From: Pseudomonas sp. PD9R
Lineage (GTDB): Bacteria > Pseudomonadota > Gammaproteobacteria > Pseudomonadales > Pseudomonadaceae
Direction: 5' to 3'
Assembly (NCBI RefSeq): GCF_019200975.1
Contig: NZ_JAHTMR010000013.1
Span: forward strand, 62,001-126,000
DNA: 64,000 nt
In this document: positions 26,345-36,423 of the stretch, piece after piece
Layout: the number at the start of each line of letters is the position of its first letter
How positions within the stretch are numbered: the stretch's first letter is position 1
Position numbers and translations under genes: made by a program
Notes under the pieces: model-generated
The model's database searches: none
What the model was told of the DNA's origin: nothing
Seen by the model: only the letters and a program-made list of their open reading frames with translations

Positions 26345-26641
26345 TCAGGCGAACGTATCGATTAGAGTGCCCAGCACTTCATCGGAAGTCTTGGCGACTT
26401 TCGCACCCAGTTCCACCTGAAATTTGCCTTGGGACATTTCGATCACATTACTGGCCAGGTTCGATTGCTGGCTGCGATCGACCGAAAGCAGGCGATCAAC
26501 CTGAGCTTCGGAAGACTGGCTGGTAACCGAACGTTCAATCGTATTGTTGGCGATTTGGCCAGCGGCTTGATCGACTCGGTTCTGCCCTGTCTGAACAGTG
26601 CTCAGACCGGCATAGAAAGCGGTGTTTCCTGAGATTTCCAT
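26345..26641 (-). CDS. Small protein with a flagellar-rod-like N-terminus
   Basis: A 98-residue protein conserved in position next to bioD in Pseudomonas (PA0505 in P. aeruginosa, from memory). Residues 8-34 (AFYAGLSTVQTGQNRVDQAA then GQIANNTI) resemble the N-terminal heptad-repeat motif of flagellar rod, hook and hook-associated proteins. The C-terminal half is a second amphipathic helix (VIEMSQGKFQVELGAKVAKT), also as in axial proteins. It is far too short for a rod protein and no flagellar gene is nearby. AAGGAC lies upstream of the start. Function unknown. Confidence 0.75.
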   Translation of the reverse strand: MEISGNTAFYAGLSTVQTGQNRVDQAAGQIANNTIERSVTSQSSEAQVDRLLSVDRSQQSNLASNVIEMSQGKFQVELGAKVAKTSDEVLGTLIDTFA

Positions 26642-26763
26642 GGGAGAACTCGTCCTTGCAAAGGATCAACAGCGGCCATTGAATCAGACCCAACAGCAAA
26701 AGGCCCGACAAAAACACTAATGGCACAGTGCCTTGTCATAGGCAAAACCCTCTTTGCAACAAA

Positions 26764-27444
26764 TCAGTCCAGCAGATCCAGCTGCAGATGCTCTGCCACA
26801 GCGTCCGCCGTCACGAGCTTGAGCTTCGGCACCCGCCCCAGACACGGTGCCGGGATTCGCTCGGCGAGGGTCGCGAGATTTTCTTCCAGCCGCGAAGTCT
26901 TCGGATCGATGATATTGGCCACCCAACCCGCCAGCTGCAAACCGTCCCGGGCAATCGCCTCGGCCGTCAGCAAGGCATGGCTGATGCACCCCAGGCGAAC
27001 GCCAACCACCAGAATCACTGGCAAATTCAGCGCAATCGCCAGGTCTGACAGGTTGTCCTGATCTGCCAAAGGCACGCGCCAGCCACCGGCACCTTCGATC
27101 AAGGTGAAATCGGCCTGCATGTCGAGGATCTGCCGCATGGGCGTCAACAGCGACTGTACCGTCAGCGCCACACCCGCTTCACGCGCGGCCAGATGCGGGG
27201 CGATGGCGGGCTCGAACGCCACCGGGTTGACCTGTGCATAGGTCAACGGCAGCGAACATTCCGCCAGCAGCGCCAGGGCATCAGCGTTGCGCAAACCCTT
27301 GGGCGTGACATCGCAGCCCGAGGCGACCGGTTTGCCCGCCGCCGTGCTCAGGCCTGCTGACCGTGCGGCATGCAGCAAACCGGCAGCCACTGTGGTTTTG
27401 CCGACATCGGTATCCGTGCCGGTGATGAAATAGGCTGCGCTCAT
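26764..27444 (-). CDS. bioD: Dethiobiotin synthetase
   Basis: Closes the ureido ring of dethiobiotin from 7,8-diaminononanoate, CO2 and ATP. This 226-residue protein begins [20 protein letters not shown], the modified P-loop of BioD, and has the [10 protein letters not shown] loop. It is the last gene of the bio operon, starting within the stop codon of bioC (ATGA). Confidence 0.96.
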   Translation of the reverse strand: MSAAYFITGTDTDVGKTTVAAGLLHAARSAGLSTAAGKPVASGCDVTPKGLRNADALALLAECSLPLTYAQVNPVAFEPAIAPHLAAREAGVALTVQSLLTPMRQILDMQADFTLIEGAGGWRVPLADQDNLSDLAIALNLPVILVVGVRLGCISHALLTAEAIARDGLQLAGWVANIIDPKTSRLEENLATLAERIPAPCLGRVPKLKLVTADAVAEHLQLDLLD

Positions 27445-28253
27445 AAGGGTTTCTCCATAACGGCGTACACCACTTGATAAGTCGCCGGCAGGCCTTGGGC
27501 CTGACGAAACTGCTCATAAGCCTCGATCAAACCCAGAATCCGTGCCCGACCGGTCAAACCACCCGGCCGACCAGGATTCAGGTTATGCGCGCCCAACGCC
27601 TTGAGCTCATGGGTCAGGCTGCGCACATCCGGGTAATGCAGCACGTGTGGGCGCGTTTCCAGGCTGATTGCCTGCAAACCACTGGCCGCACACAACTGTT
27701 GATAAACCGCGAACTCACGGAAGCGGTTGACGTGGACCATACCGTCTACTTGCCGCCAACTGTCACGCAGTTCAAACAACGTGCCCACGCATAGACTAGC
27801 AAACGCAAAAATACCGCCTGGTTTCAGCACCCGATGGGCTTCGCTGAGCACCGAAGCAAAGTCCGCGCACCACTGCACTGCCAGGCTGGAAAAAATCAGG
27901 TCACAGGCCGAATCCTGCAGCGGCAAACGCTCGGCGTCGCCGGCAATGAAGTGCGTTGCGCCGCCCAATGGCCGGGCGTGATTGAGCATGCCTTCAGCAA
28001 TGTCCAGCGCCACACCTTGAGCCTCGGAAAAGCGCTCGCCCAGCGCACGACTGAAGTATCCGGTGCCGCAACCAAGGTCCAGCCAACGTGCCGGCACGAA
28101 ATCACCCGGCAAACGGTTCAACAATTGGCTGCCGACATCACGCTGCAACTCGGCCACGCTGTCGTAACTCGATGCCGCACGGGAAAAGGAAGCCGCTACC
28201 TGGCGTTTGTCGGGCAAACCGCCGGGTACGTTGGGAAGGGATAAATCAGTCAT
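27441..28253 (-). CDS. bioC: Malonyl-ACP O-methyltransferase
   Basis: Methylates malonyl-ACP so that fatty-acid synthesis can build pimeloyl-ACP methyl ester. The SAM-binding motif [17 protein letters not shown] is at about residues 58-74, and the protein of 270 residues has the usual BioC N-terminus ([20 protein letters not shown]). I start it at ATG 28253, which overlaps the bioH stop codon; GTG or ATG codons slightly upstream are less likely. Confidence 0.94.
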   Translation of the reverse strand: MTDLSLPNVPGGLPDKRQVAASFSRAASSYDSVAELQRDVGSQLLNRLPGDFVPARWLDLGCGTGYFSRALGERFSEAQGVALDIAEGMLNHARPLGGATHFIAGDAERLPLQDSACDLIFSSLAVQWCADFASVLSEAHRVLKPGGIFAFASLCVGTLFELRDSWRQVDGMVHVNRFREFAVYQQLCAASGLQAISLETRPHVLHYPDVRSLTHELKALGAHNLNPGRPGGLTGRARILGLIEAYEQFRQAQGLPATYQVVYAVMEKPL

Positions 28254-28977
28254 CACCGGACTCATGCAAAAAGGCCTGGATCGCCCCCGCTACACCGTGG
28301 GGGTCTTCCAGAAGAAACGCGTGGCTGGCCTGTTCAATCAGGCCGATTTCGACATCTGGCAGCAATACCAGAAGTTCTCCGGCAGCTTCGGCTGGAACCA
28401 GTCCGTCGAGGCCGGCGAACAAATGCAACTGCGGACCACGGAAAGCCTGCAAGGCCTGCCGGGTGTCCAGTTGTGCGAGCAATTCCAGGCCGTTCATCAA
28501 CACCGGCGCAGTGGTATGTGGTGCGCCACCGAGCAACAGCCGTGACAACCCGCGCGAGTCTTCGGCGCCTTGTGCGCAAAGCAGCGAAAAGCGTTTCAAG
28601 GTCATGCGCGGGTCGGCAGCACAGCCCGCCAGAAACGCATCGAACGTTTCACCGGGCATCGCGCTCGGCCACTGCTCATGGCTGACAAAAGACGGGTTGC
28701 TCGCCAGCGTCAGCAAGCCGCAGCAACGGTCACCGCGACGCGCCGCCAACTCGGACGCGAGCATGCCACCCAAGGACCAGCCGCCAAGCCAGGCATCCTG
28801 CGGCACCGTCGAGTCGAGCTCATCGAGCCACTCTTCAAGATCACTCGATTCCAGCTCCGGCAACGGCTCGATTTCCACACGCAGGTGTTCATCCAGGCCC
28901 TGCAAGGCCGCCGCCAACGGTTCCAGCGGCGAAACTCCGAGGCCCCAGCCGGGCAGCAGAATCAGGCGATCACGCAT
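28246..28977 (-). CDS. bioH: Pimeloyl-ACP methyl ester carboxylesterase
   Basis: Removes the methyl group from pimeloyl-ACP methyl ester, the last step of pimelate synthesis. It is a 243-residue alpha/beta-hydrolase with nucleophile Ser in [12 protein letters not shown], an acid in [10 protein letters not shown] and catalytic His in [11 protein letters not shown]. The start at 28977 overlaps the bioF stop codon. Linkage of bioH to bioC within the operon is typical of Pseudomonas, unlike E. coli. Confidence 0.93.
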   Translation of the reverse strand: MRDRLILLPGWGLGVSPLEPLAAALQGLDEHLRVEIEPLPELESSDLEEWLDELDSTVPQDAWLGGWSLGGMLASELAARRGDRCCGLLTLASNPSFVSHEQWPSAMPGETFDAFLAGCAADPRMTLKRFSLLCAQGAEDSRGLSRLLLGGAPHTTAPVLMNGLELLAQLDTRQALQAFRGPQLHLFAGLDGLVPAEAAGELLVLLPDVEIGLIEQASHAFLLEDPHGVAGAIQAFLHESGDD

Positions 28978-30148
28978 GGCTTGGCTCCGGTCCAAGGTGT
29001 TGAAAGCAATCGGCCAATCCTTCTAACAATAGCTGCACCTGCGCCTCGCTGTGGGCGGCGGTCAGGGTTACGCGCAATCGGGCACTGCCGGCAGGCACAG
29101 TTGGCGGGCGGATGGCGGTCACCATCAACCCGCGTTCGCGCAGCATCTGCGACAAGCGCACCGCGCGCCCGGCGTCGCCAATCATGATCGGCTGGATCGG
29201 TGTGAAACTGTCCATCAGCTCCAGGCCAATCTGCTCGGCACCGTGGCGGAACTGGCGGATCAGCGTCTGCAAATGCTCGCGACGCCAGTGCTCACTGCGC
29301 AGCAACTCAAGGCTTTTCAGCGTGGCACAGGCCAGCGCCGGAGGCTGGCTGGTGGTGTAGATGTAGGGGCGGGCGAACTGGATCAGGCTTTCGATCAGCT
29401 CTTCGCTGCCGGCGACAAAAGCACCGGCCGTGCCGAATGCCTTGCCGAGGGTACCGACCAATACCGGAACGTCTTCCTGACTCAGGCCGAAATGCTCGAC
29501 GATGCCACCCCCATTGGCACCCAACGGACCAAAACCGTGGGCATCATCGACCATCAGCCACGCGCCCTTGGCCTTGGCTTCTCGCGCCAGCGCCGGCAAA
29601 TCGGCGATGTCGCCGTCCATGCTGAACACGCCGTCGGTGACCACCAGCGTATTACCGGTGGCTTTCTCAAGACGCTTGGCCAGACTGGCTGCGTCGTTGT
29701 GCAGATAACGATTGAAACGTGCGCCGGACAACAGCCCCGCATCCAGCAACGATGCGTGATTGAGCCGGTCTTCAAGCACCGTATCGCCCTGTCCCACCAG
29801 CGCCGTGACAGCGCCGAGGTTGGCCATGTAACCGGTGGTGAACAACAACGCTCGCGGGCGACCGGTGAGGTCGGCTAGTGCTTCTTCCAACGCGTGATGC
29901 GGGCCGCTGTGGCCAATCACTAAATGCGAAGCACCGCCGCCGACGCCCCACTTCGAGGCACCGGCGCGCCAGGCCTCGATCACTTGCGGGTGATTGGCCA
30001 GGCCCAGGTAGTCGTTGTTGCAGAACGCCAGCAATGGCTGACCATCGACCAGCACTTGCGGGCCTTGCGGGCTTTCGAGCAGCGGGCGCTGGCGATAAAG
30101 GTTTTCGGCACGGCGGGCAGCAAGGCGTGCGGCGAGATCGAAAGACAT
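28970..30148 (-). CDS. bioF: 8-amino-7-oxononanoate synthase
   Basis: A PLP enzyme that condenses pimeloyl-ACP (or CoA) with L-alanine. From ATG 30148 ([20 protein letters not shown]) it is 392 residues. The PLP lysine lies in [14 protein letters not shown], and [13 protein letters not shown] and [11 protein letters not shown]-like ([11 protein letters not shown]) motifs are present. The frame is open upstream through the BIME to 30238, but that stretch encodes repeat sequence and is not coding. Confidence 0.95.
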   Translation of the reverse strand: MSFDLAARLAARRAENLYRQRPLLESPQGPQVLVDGQPLLAFCNNDYLGLANHPQVIEAWRAGASKWGVGGGASHLVIGHSGPHHALEEALADLTGRPRALLFTTGYMANLGAVTALVGQGDTVLEDRLNHASLLDAGLLSGARFNRYLHNDAASLAKRLEKATGNTLVVTDGVFSMDGDIADLPALAREAKAKGAWLMVDDAHGFGPLGANGGGIVEHFGLSQEDVPVLVGTLGKAFGTAGAFVAGSEELIESLIQFARPYIYTTSQPPALACATLKSLELLRSEHWRREHLQTLIRQFRHGAEQIGLELMDSFTPIQPIMIGDAGRAVRLSQMLRERGLMVTAIRPPTVPAGSARLRVTLTAAHSEAQVQLLLEGLADCFQHLGPEPSHA

Positions 30149-30182
30149 GCAGGCCTCGCGAATGGGAAAGGTGCGCGACCCC

Positions 30183-30266
30183 TGTAGGAGCTGCCGAAGG
30201 CTGCGATCTTTTGATCTTGCTTTTAAAAACAAAATCAAAAGATCGCAGCCTTCGGCAGCTCCTACA
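30183..30266. repeat. BIME, two inverted group B REPs, between bioB and bioF
   Basis: Copies of AGGAGCTGCCGAAGGCTGCG and its inverse, each followed by ATCTTTTGAT, form an almost perfect 36-bp inverted repeat with a short AT-rich centre. It lies within the bio operon. Confidence 0.9.
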
Positions 30267-30283
30267 AAGAATCCTCAGCGTGA

Positions 30284-31339
30284 TTAAACAGCTGCGTTAT
30301 AAAACTGCTCGCTGCTCTTCTGCTCCACCAGCGCCTGCTCGATCGCAGCCTGATGCACTTCGTCAGCATGCTCTTCCCGAGCTTCCGGCAGGATGCCCAG
30401 ACGCGAGAACAACTGCATGTCTTTGTCCGCCTGCGGGTTGGCGGTGGTCAGCAGTTTGTCGCCGTAGAAAATCGAGTTGGCACCGGCGAAGAACGCCAGG
30501 GCCTGCATTTGCTCGTTCATCGCTTCGCGGCCAGCAGACAGTCGCACGTGGGATTGCGGCATCAGAATCCGCGCAACCGCGAGCATACGGATGAAGTCGA
30601 ACGGGTCGATGTCGTCGGCATTTTCCAGCGGCGTACCGGCGACTTTCACCAGCATATTGATTGGCACCGACTCAGGATGCTCTGGCAGGTTAGCCAACTG
30701 GATCAGCAGATTGGCGCGGTCATCGAGGGACTCGCCCATGCCGAGGATGCCGCCGGAGCAGATCTTCATCCCCGACTCACGCACGTAGGCCAAGGTCTGC
30801 AGGCGCTCGCCGTAGGTGCGGGTGGTGATGATGCTGCCGTAGAACTCCGGCGAGGTGTCGAGGTTGTGGTTGTAGTAATCGAGGCCTGCATCAGCCAGGG
30901 CCACAGTCTGGTCCTGATCGAGACGACCGAGGGTCATGCAGGTTTCCAGGCCCATGGCTTTCACGCCTTTGACCATTTCCAGCACGTACGGCATGTCTTT
31001 AGCCGACGGGTGTTTCCACGCCGCGCCCATGCAGAAGCGGGTCGAACCGATGGCCTTGGCGCGAGCAGCCTCTTCGAGGACCTTCTGCACTTCCATCAGT
31101 TTTTCTTTTTCCAGGCCGGTGTTGTAGTGACCGGACTGCGGACAATATTTGCAATCTTCCGGGCAGGCACCGGTTTTGATCGACAGCAGGGTCGATACCT
31201 GGACGCGGTTGGCGTCGAAATGCGCGCGGTGCACCGTCTGGGCCTGGAACAACAGGTCGTTGAATGGCTGAACGAAGAGTGCTTTGACTTCGGCCAAAGA
31301 CCAGTCATGACGCAGGGTTGCAGTGGTGCTGGCGCTCAT
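30284..31339 (-). CDS. bioB: Biotin synthase (radical SAM)
   Basis: Inserts sulfur into dethiobiotin. It is 351 residues from ATG 31339. The radical SAM motif CPEDCKYC follows SIKTGA, and further conserved residues include the Arg in [10 protein letters not shown] that ligates the [2Fe-2S] cluster. It is the first gene of bioB-F-H-C-D and is divergent from the ComF-like gene; the 92-base gap must hold both promoters. Upstream in-frame codons as far as 31675 run antisense through that gene and are not part of bioB. Confidence 0.96.
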   Translation of the reverse strand: MSASTTATLRHDWSLAEVKALFVQPFNDLLFQAQTVHRAHFDANRVQVSTLLSIKTGACPEDCKYCPQSGHYNTGLEKEKLMEVQKVLEEAARAKAIGSTRFCMGAAWKHPSAKDMPYVLEMVKGVKAMGLETCMTLGRLDQDQTVALADAGLDYYNHNLDTSPEFYGSIITTRTYGERLQTLAYVRESGMKICSGGILGMGESLDDRANLLIQLANLPEHPESVPINMLVKVAGTPLENADDIDPFDFIRMLAVARILMPQSHVRLSAGREAMNEQMQALAFFAGANSIFYGDKLLTTANPQADKDMQLFSRLGILPEAREEHADEVHQAAIEQALVEQKSSEQFYNAAV

Positions 31340-31431
31340 GGGCGTATACCTTTTTATGCTTTGGCAGGCGACGGGGAAATGGAATCCCCACGGTCGCATC
31401 ACAGATGTTTCGGCATATTTAAGGAAGAGCG

Positions 31432-32172
31432 ATGCGCTGTCAACCACGATACAGAGGGCCGGTTTACATCTGGTTAAAAAACAAACAACCCTGTTTGCTT
31501 TGCAATGAAGCTGCCGAGGGTGCCACGCCCATCTGCATGGGTTGCGAAACCGACCTGCCGTGGCTGAGCGATCACTGCCAGACCTGCGCCCTGCCCTTGC
31601 CCGCTGCAGGCCTGACGTGCGGGCAGTGCCTGAAGCAGCCGCCAGCCTTCGAACGGGTCGTGGCCCCGTGGACATACAGCTTCCCGGTCGACAGCCTGAT
31701 TACCCGCTTCAAGCACAGTGCAAAATGGCCCTTTGGCCACCTGCTCGGCGAACTTCTCGCGCAATCGCTGCAACATCGTTTCGAAGATGATCTGCCGCGC
31801 CCCGACGCACTGGTGCCGGTGCCGATGGCCACCCGACGTCTGCGCCAACGAGGGTTCAATCAATCCGCCATGCTGGCGCGCTGGCTCAGCGTCCACCTCG
31901 CCATTCCCTCCGACGAACGGCTACTACTAAGGACCCAAGACACCAACGCCCAACAAGACCTGAACGCCGAGGCACGCAAAAAAAACCTGCGTCACGCCTT
32001 TGCCCTGGCACCGAATGCGTCACCAAAGGGGCGTCACCTGGCCTTGGTGGACGACGTGCTAACCACGGGCGCCACGGCTCAGGCACTTGCCCGCCTATTG
32101 ATGGACGCAGGTGCCGCTCGGGTCGACGTCTATTGCCTGGCCCGCACGCCGAAACCTGGCGACACCGCGTAA
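31432..32172 (+). CDS. ComF-family phosphoribosyltransferase-like protein
   Basis: A 246-residue protein with an N-terminal zinc-ribbon-like region ([28 protein letters not shown]) and a C-terminal type I phosphoribosyltransferase domain with the PRPP motif [13 protein letters not shown]. This is the ComF/GntX family, needed in other bacteria for DNA uptake or for use of DNA as a nutrient; its chemistry is unknown. AGGAAGAG precedes ATG 31432. It is commonly next to bioB in gamma-proteobacteria. Confidence 0.92.
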   Translation: MRCQPRYRGPVYIWLKNKQPCLLCNEAAEGATPICMGCETDLPWLSDHCQTCALPLPAAGLTCGQCLKQPPAFERVVAPWTYSFPVDSLITRFKHSAKWPFGHLLGELLAQSLQHRFEDDLPRPDALVPVPMATRRLRQRGFNQSAMLARWLSVHLAIPSDERLLLRTQDTNAQQDLNAEARKKNLRHAFALAPNASPKGRHLALVDDVLTTGATAQALARLLMDAGAARVDVYCLARTPKPGDTA

Positions 32173-32189
32173 CCTGAAAACACAAACCC

Positions 32190-32280
32190 TGTGGGAGCGA
32201 GCCTGCTCGCGATAGCGATCTGGCACTCAACATCTATGTCGAATGTGAAACCCTCATCGCGAGCAGGCTCACTCCCACAA
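32190..32280. repeat. BIME, two inverted group C REPs
   Basis: GAGCGAGCCTGCTCGCGAT and its inverse flank about 45 bases of spacer, between the ComF-like and ModE-like genes. Confidence 0.85.
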
Positions 32281-32357
32281 GTATTGTGGCTTGACTTGAC
32301 TCCCGAGCCCCGAGCCGCCAACGTCCTCATCATCGTCACAGCCCAAAGCGTCTTGCC

Positions 32358-33122
32358 ATGTCCATGCCTACGTTGTTGTCCCAGCACATTGTCCGCCGCC
32401 CGCAACGCATTGCCCTGCTGCAACACATCGCCGAGCAGGGTTCGATCACCCGCGCCGCGAAAAGCGCTGGCCTGAGCTACAAAGCCGCCTGGGACGCCAT
32501 TGACGAATTGAACAACCTTGCGGAAAAACCGCTGGTGGAGCGCGTTGTCGGCGGCAAGGGTGGCGGGGGCGCCAAACTGTCCAGCGAAGGCGAACGCGTC
32601 TTGCGCCTCTATCAAAAGCTCCAGGCGTTGCAGGCCCAGGTGCTGGAAGCCGCTGAAGAGGCCAGCGACCTCGATCTGCTTGGGCGCTTGATGCTCAGGA
32701 CCAGCGCGCGCAATCAGTTGCATGGCAAGGTCTCGACCATTGAAACCCAGGGCCACAACGACCGCGTTCGCCTGGAATTGGCCGAAGGCCTGAGCATCGA
32801 CGCGCAAATCACCCACGACAGCACCCTGCGCCTGGACCTGCAAACCGGCACCGAAGTCGTGGCCCTGATCAAGGCCGGCTGGCTGGATGTGTTGGGCAGC
32901 GAAGACGACGCAACACCAGGACACAATTGCCTGGAGGGCATCATCGAGGAAATTCTCGATGCCGAAGACGGCCCCTGCGAAGTGCGCATCAGCCTGCCCA
33001 ACGGCCAGACACTCTGTGCCCTGGCCGAGCCCTGGCACTTGCGGTCCCGTGAGCTGATCGCCGGAAAACAGGTACGCGCGCAGTTCTCGCCGTCCAACGT
33101 CCTGCTTGGCACGCCGCTGTAA
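32358..33122 (+). CDS. ModE-like molybdate-responsive regulator
   Basis: A 254-residue protein: N-terminal winged helix (HIVRRPQRIALLQHIAEQGS then ITRAAKSAGLSYKAAWDAID), then two Mop/TOBE domains (about residues 120-185 and 190-254) that bind molybdate in ModE. Full ModE layout is present. No mod transport genes are adjacent, so its targets lie elsewhere. ATG 32364 is an alternative start. Confidence 0.86.
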   Translation: MSMPTLLSQHIVRRPQRIALLQHIAEQGSITRAAKSAGLSYKAAWDAIDELNNLAEKPLVERVVGGKGGGGAKLSSEGERVLRLYQKLQALQAQVLEAAEEASDLDLLGRLMLRTSARNQLHGKVSTIETQGHNDRVRLELAEGLSIDAQITHDSTLRLDLQTGTEVVALIKAGWLDVLGSEDDATPGHNCLEGIIEEILDAEDGPCEVRISLPNGQTLCALAEPWHLRSRELIAGKQVRAQFSPSNVLLGTPL

Positions 33123-33189
33123 TTACAACTGCAACAAAAGCTTCATCGACCCGCATTAAGGTGACTGCAAAAACCGCAGGGAGCCTGAT

Positions 33190-35091
33190 GTGAGCCTATT
33201 AGAAGACAACCAACCCACCGACCTTGAGCAAATGGTCGGCTTCAGCCGTCGCGGCTTTATCAGCGCAGGAGCCCTGTGCGGTGCCGCGATGTTCCTCGGC
33301 GGCAACCTGCTGAGCCGCAGCGTGCTGGCCGGCAGTGTCAGCGCCGGCACCAGCCAATTGTTGGGTTTCGACAGCATTCCCGCCGCCACCAGCGATGCCA
33401 TCAGCCTGCCGCCAGGCTACAACTCTTCGGTGCTGATCAGCTGGGGCCAACCCCTGCACAAAAACGGCCCGGCCTTCGACCCGAGTGGCAACGGCAGCGC
33501 CGAGCATCAGGAAATCCAGTTCGGCGACAACAACGACGGGATGAGCCTGTTCGCCTTCCCCGGTGACAACAACCGGGCACTGATGGCGATCAACAACGAA
33601 TACACCAATTACCGTTACCTCTACCCTCATGGCGGCATGCCGCAGTCGGCGCAAGACGTGCGCAAGGCACTGGCCTGTGAAGGCGTGTCGGTGATTGAAG
33701 TGCAGCGTAAAAACGGTCACTGGCAATTCGTCCAGGGCTCGCACTACAACCGACGCATCCACGGCAATTCGCCGATCAGCCTGAGCGGCCCAGCGGCCGG
33801 CCATGACCTGTTGAAGACCAGCGCCGATCCGCATGGCCAAAAAGTCCTCGGCACATTCCAGAACTGCGCCAACGGTAAAACCCCGTGGGGCACTTACCTG
33901 ACCTGCGAAGAGAACTTCACCGACTGCTTCGGCAGCAGCAATGCCGAGCAGAAGTTCGACGCCGCACAGAAACGCTACGGCGCCGTGGCAACCAGCAAAG
34001 AAATCAACTGGCACCAGCACGACCCGCGTTTCGACCTGGCGACGAACCCTAACGAACTCAACCGTCACGGCTGGGTGGTCGAAATCGACCCGTTCGACCC
34101 GCAATCGACGCCGGTCAAACGTACCGCACTGGGCCGTTTCAAACATGAAAACGCTGCCCTTGCCGAAACCGGCGATGGACGCGCCGTGGTCTACATGGGC
34201 GACGACGAGCGCGGTGAGTTCATCTACAAATTTGTCAGCCGCGACAAGATCAACCACAAAAACCCCAAGGCCAACCGCGACCTGCTGGACCACGGCACCT
34301 TGTACGTGGCGCGCTTCGACGCTGGCGACGGCAATGCCGATCACCCCAAGGGCCAGGGCGAGTGGATCGAACTGAATCACGGCAAGCACGGCATCGACGC
34401 CAGCAGCGGCTTTGCCAATCAAGCCGAAGTGCTGATTCACGCGCGCCTCGCGGCCAGCGTGGTCAAGGCCACACGCATGGACCGTCCGGAATGGATTGTC
34501 GTCAGCCCCAAGGACGGCCAGGTCTACTGCACCCTGACCAACAACGCCAAACGCGGCGAAGACGGGCAACCGGTGGGTGGGCCGAACCCGCGCGAAAAAA
34601 ACGTCTACGGACAAATCCTGCGCTGGCGCACCGACCGCGACGATCACGGCGCCAATACCTTTGCCTGGGATTTGTTCGTGGTCGCGGGCAACCCGGGCGT
34701 GCATGCCGGTACGCCGAAGGGTGGGTCCTCGAACATCACCCCGCAGAACATGTTCAACAGCCCGGACGGGTTGGGCTTCGACAATGCCGGGCGCCTGTGG
34801 ATTCTTACCGATGGCGATATGAGCAATGCCGGTGACTTTGCTGGCATGGGCAACAACCAGATGCTCTGCGCCGACCCTGCGACCGGCGAGATTCGTCGCT
34901 TCATGGTCGGGCCGATGGGTTGCGAGGTGACGGGGATCAGCTTCTCACCGGATCAGAAGACGTTGTTTGTCGGGATTCAACATCCGGGGGAAAACGGCGG
35001 ATCGACCTTCCCGGAGCATTTGCCCAATGGCAAACCGAGGTCTTCGGTGATGGTAATTAGCCGCGAAGATGGTGGGGTCGTCGGCGCCTGA
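33190..35091 (+). CDS. PhoX-family alkaline phosphatase, Tat-exported
   Basis: A 633-residue protein of the PhoX (DUF839) family. It starts with GTG 33190 behind CAGGGA. The twin-arginine motif SRRGFISAGALCGAAMFLGG at residues 18-37 directs folded export, which suits enzymes with Fe-Ca cofactors. Family blocks include NNEYTNYRYL, TPWGTYLTCEENF and DNAGRLWILTDGD. It hydrolyses phosphomonoesters in the periplasm in characterised members. No Pho box was recognised in the 67-base gap before it. Confidence 0.88.
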   Translation: MSLLEDNQPTDLEQMVGFSRRGFISAGALCGAAMFLGGNLLSRSVLAGSVSAGTSQLLGFDSIPAATSDAISLPPGYNSSVLISWGQPLHKNGPAFDPSGNGSAEHQEIQFGDNNDGMSLFAFPGDNNRALMAINNEYTNYRYLYPHGGMPQSAQDVRKALACEGVSVIEVQRKNGHWQFVQGSHYNRRIHGNSPISLSGPAAGHDLLKTSADPHGQKVLGTFQNCANGKTPWGTYLTCEENFTDCFGSSNAEQKFDAAQKRYGAVATSKEINWHQHDPRFDLATNPNELNRHGWVVEIDPFDPQSTPVKRTALGRFKHENAALAETGDGRAVVYMGDDERGEFIYKFVSRDKINHKNPKANRDLLDHGTLYVARFDAGDGNADHPKGQGEWIELNHGKHGIDASSGFANQAEVLIHARLAASVVKATRMDRPEWIVVSPKDGQVYCTLTNNAKRGEDGQPVGGPNPREKNVYGQILRWRTDRDDHGANTFAWDLFVVAGNPGVHAGTPKGGSSNITPQNMFNSPDGLGFDNAGRLWILTDGDMSNAGDFAGMGNNQMLCADPATGEIRRFMVGPMGCEVTGISFSPDQKTLFVGIQHPGENGGSTFPEHLPNGKPRSSVMVISREDGGVVGA

Positions 35092-35100
35092 TAGGCCCTC

Positions 35101-35184
35101 TTCGCGGGTAAGCCTCGCCCCTACAGATCATGCGCGATGTCTAAATCGGCGCATGACCTGTAGGAGCGAGGCTTGCCCGCGAAG
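35101..35184. repeat. BIME, two inverted group A REPs
   Basis: GCGGGTAAGCCTCGCCCCTA and inverse partner TAGGAGCGAGGCTTGCCCGC with a 40-base spacer, after the PhoX gene. Confidence 0.85.
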
Positions 35185-35288
35185 GCGTCAGCACGAACAT
35201 CACTCATCTCAAGCGAACCCCTAAACAAGCCCCGTCTGCGCTACCATGCCTGGCCGGACGCAGCAGCCTGCTGCGCGCAGGAGTCAGC

Positions 35289-36263
35289 ATGACCCACCCG
35301 TTTGCAACCCTCACCCCAGACCTCGTGCTCGACGCTGTCGAAAGCATCGGCTTTCTCAGCGACGCGCGCATTCTGGCGCTCAATAGCTACGAGAACCGTG
35401 TCTATCAGGTCGGCATCGAAGACTCCGAGCCGCTGATCGCCAAGTTCTACCGCCCGCAGCGCTGGACCAACGAAGCGATTCTGGAAGAACACCAGTTCAC
35501 CTTTGAACTCGCCGAATGCGATGTGCCGGTGGTTGCGCCGATGATCCACAACGGTGAAACCCTGCACGAACACAACGGTTTCCGTTTCACCCTGTTCCCG
35601 CGCCGTGGCGGCCGCGCGCCAGAGCCCGGCAATCTCGATCAGTTGTATCGCCTGGGGCAACTGCTCGGTCGACTGCATGCGGTGGGCAAGACCAAACCGT
35701 TCGAGCACCGCGAAGCGCTGGGGCTGAAGAACTTCGGTCACGACTCACTGACGACCGTACTCGAAGGTAATTTCGTCCCCAAAAGCCTGCTGCCGGCCTA
35801 CGAGTCGGTGGCCCGCGACCTGCTCAAGCGTGTGGAAGAGGTCTACGCCGCCACACCGCATCAGAACATCCGCATGCACGGCGACTGCCATCCCGGCAAC
35901 ATGATGTGCCGCGACGAGATGTTCCACATCGTCGATCTCGACGACTGCCGCATGGGTCCGGCTGTGCAGGACATCTGGATGATGCTGGCCGGTGACCGCC
36001 AGGAGTGTCTTGGGCAGTTGTCGGAATTGATGGACGGTTACAACGAATTTCATGATTTCGACCCACGGGAACTGGCCCTGATCGAACCGTTGCGCGCCTT
36101 GCGCCTGATGCACTACAGCGCGTGGCTCGCCCGCCGCTGGGACGACCCGGCGTTCCCGCGCAGTTTTCCGTGGTTCGGCACCGAGCGCTATTGGGGCGAT
36201 CAGGTGTTGGCCTTGCGTGAGCAGCTGGCAGCGCTGAATGAAGAGCCTCTGAAGCTTTTTTAA
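35289..36263 (+). CDS. srkA: Stress response kinase A (YihE/RdoA)
   Basis: A 324-residue Ser/Thr kinase of the aminoglycoside-phosphotransferase fold. Catalytic loop IRMHGDCHPGNMMC and metal-binding HIVDLDDC are present, and the N-terminus LNSYENRVYQVG is characteristic of YihE. In E. coli it protects against stress-induced death involving MazF. AGGAG lies seven bases before ATG 35289. It stands alone between two BIMEs. Confidence 0.92.
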   Translation: MTHPFATLTPDLVLDAVESIGFLSDARILALNSYENRVYQVGIEDSEPLIAKFYRPQRWTNEAILEEHQFTFELAECDVPVVAPMIHNGETLHEHNGFRFTLFPRRGGRAPEPGNLDQLYRLGQLLGRLHAVGKTKPFEHREALGLKNFGHDSLTTVLEGNFVPKSLLPAYESVARDLLKRVEEVYAATPHQNIRMHGDCHPGNMMCRDEMFHIVDLDDCRMGPAVQDIWMMLAGDRQECLGQLSELMDGYNEFHDFDPRELALIEPLRALRLMHYSAWLARRWDDPAFPRSFPWFGTERYWGDQVLALREQLAALNEEPLKLF

Positions 36264-36268
36264 TTTCA

Positions 36269-36349
36269 AGATCAAAAGATCGCAGCCTTCGGCAGCTCCT
36301 GCATCGGAATGCAATCAATGTAGGAGCTGCCGAAGGCTGCGATCTTTTG
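36269..36349. repeat. BIME, two inverted group B REPs, between srkA and rarD
   Basis: Inverted copies of the group B core (AGGAGCTGCCGAAGGCTGCG), each with GATCTTTTG on the outside and about 25 bases of spacer. Confidence 0.9.
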
Positions 36350-36423
36350 CTTTTCAGAAGCGACACATCTATACAACCGCCCTACAATCCCCCCTTTGTC
36401 AGCTGCCTGAGCAAGGATTCTGC

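Noticed and set aside
30149-30238. N-terminal extension of bioF
   Set aside because: The extra 30 codons are translated BIME sequence; MSFDLAARL at 30148 is the family N-terminus.
31340-31675. N-terminal extension of bioB
   Set aside because: It runs antisense through the ComF-like gene and its promoter; MSASTTATL at 31339 is the proper start.
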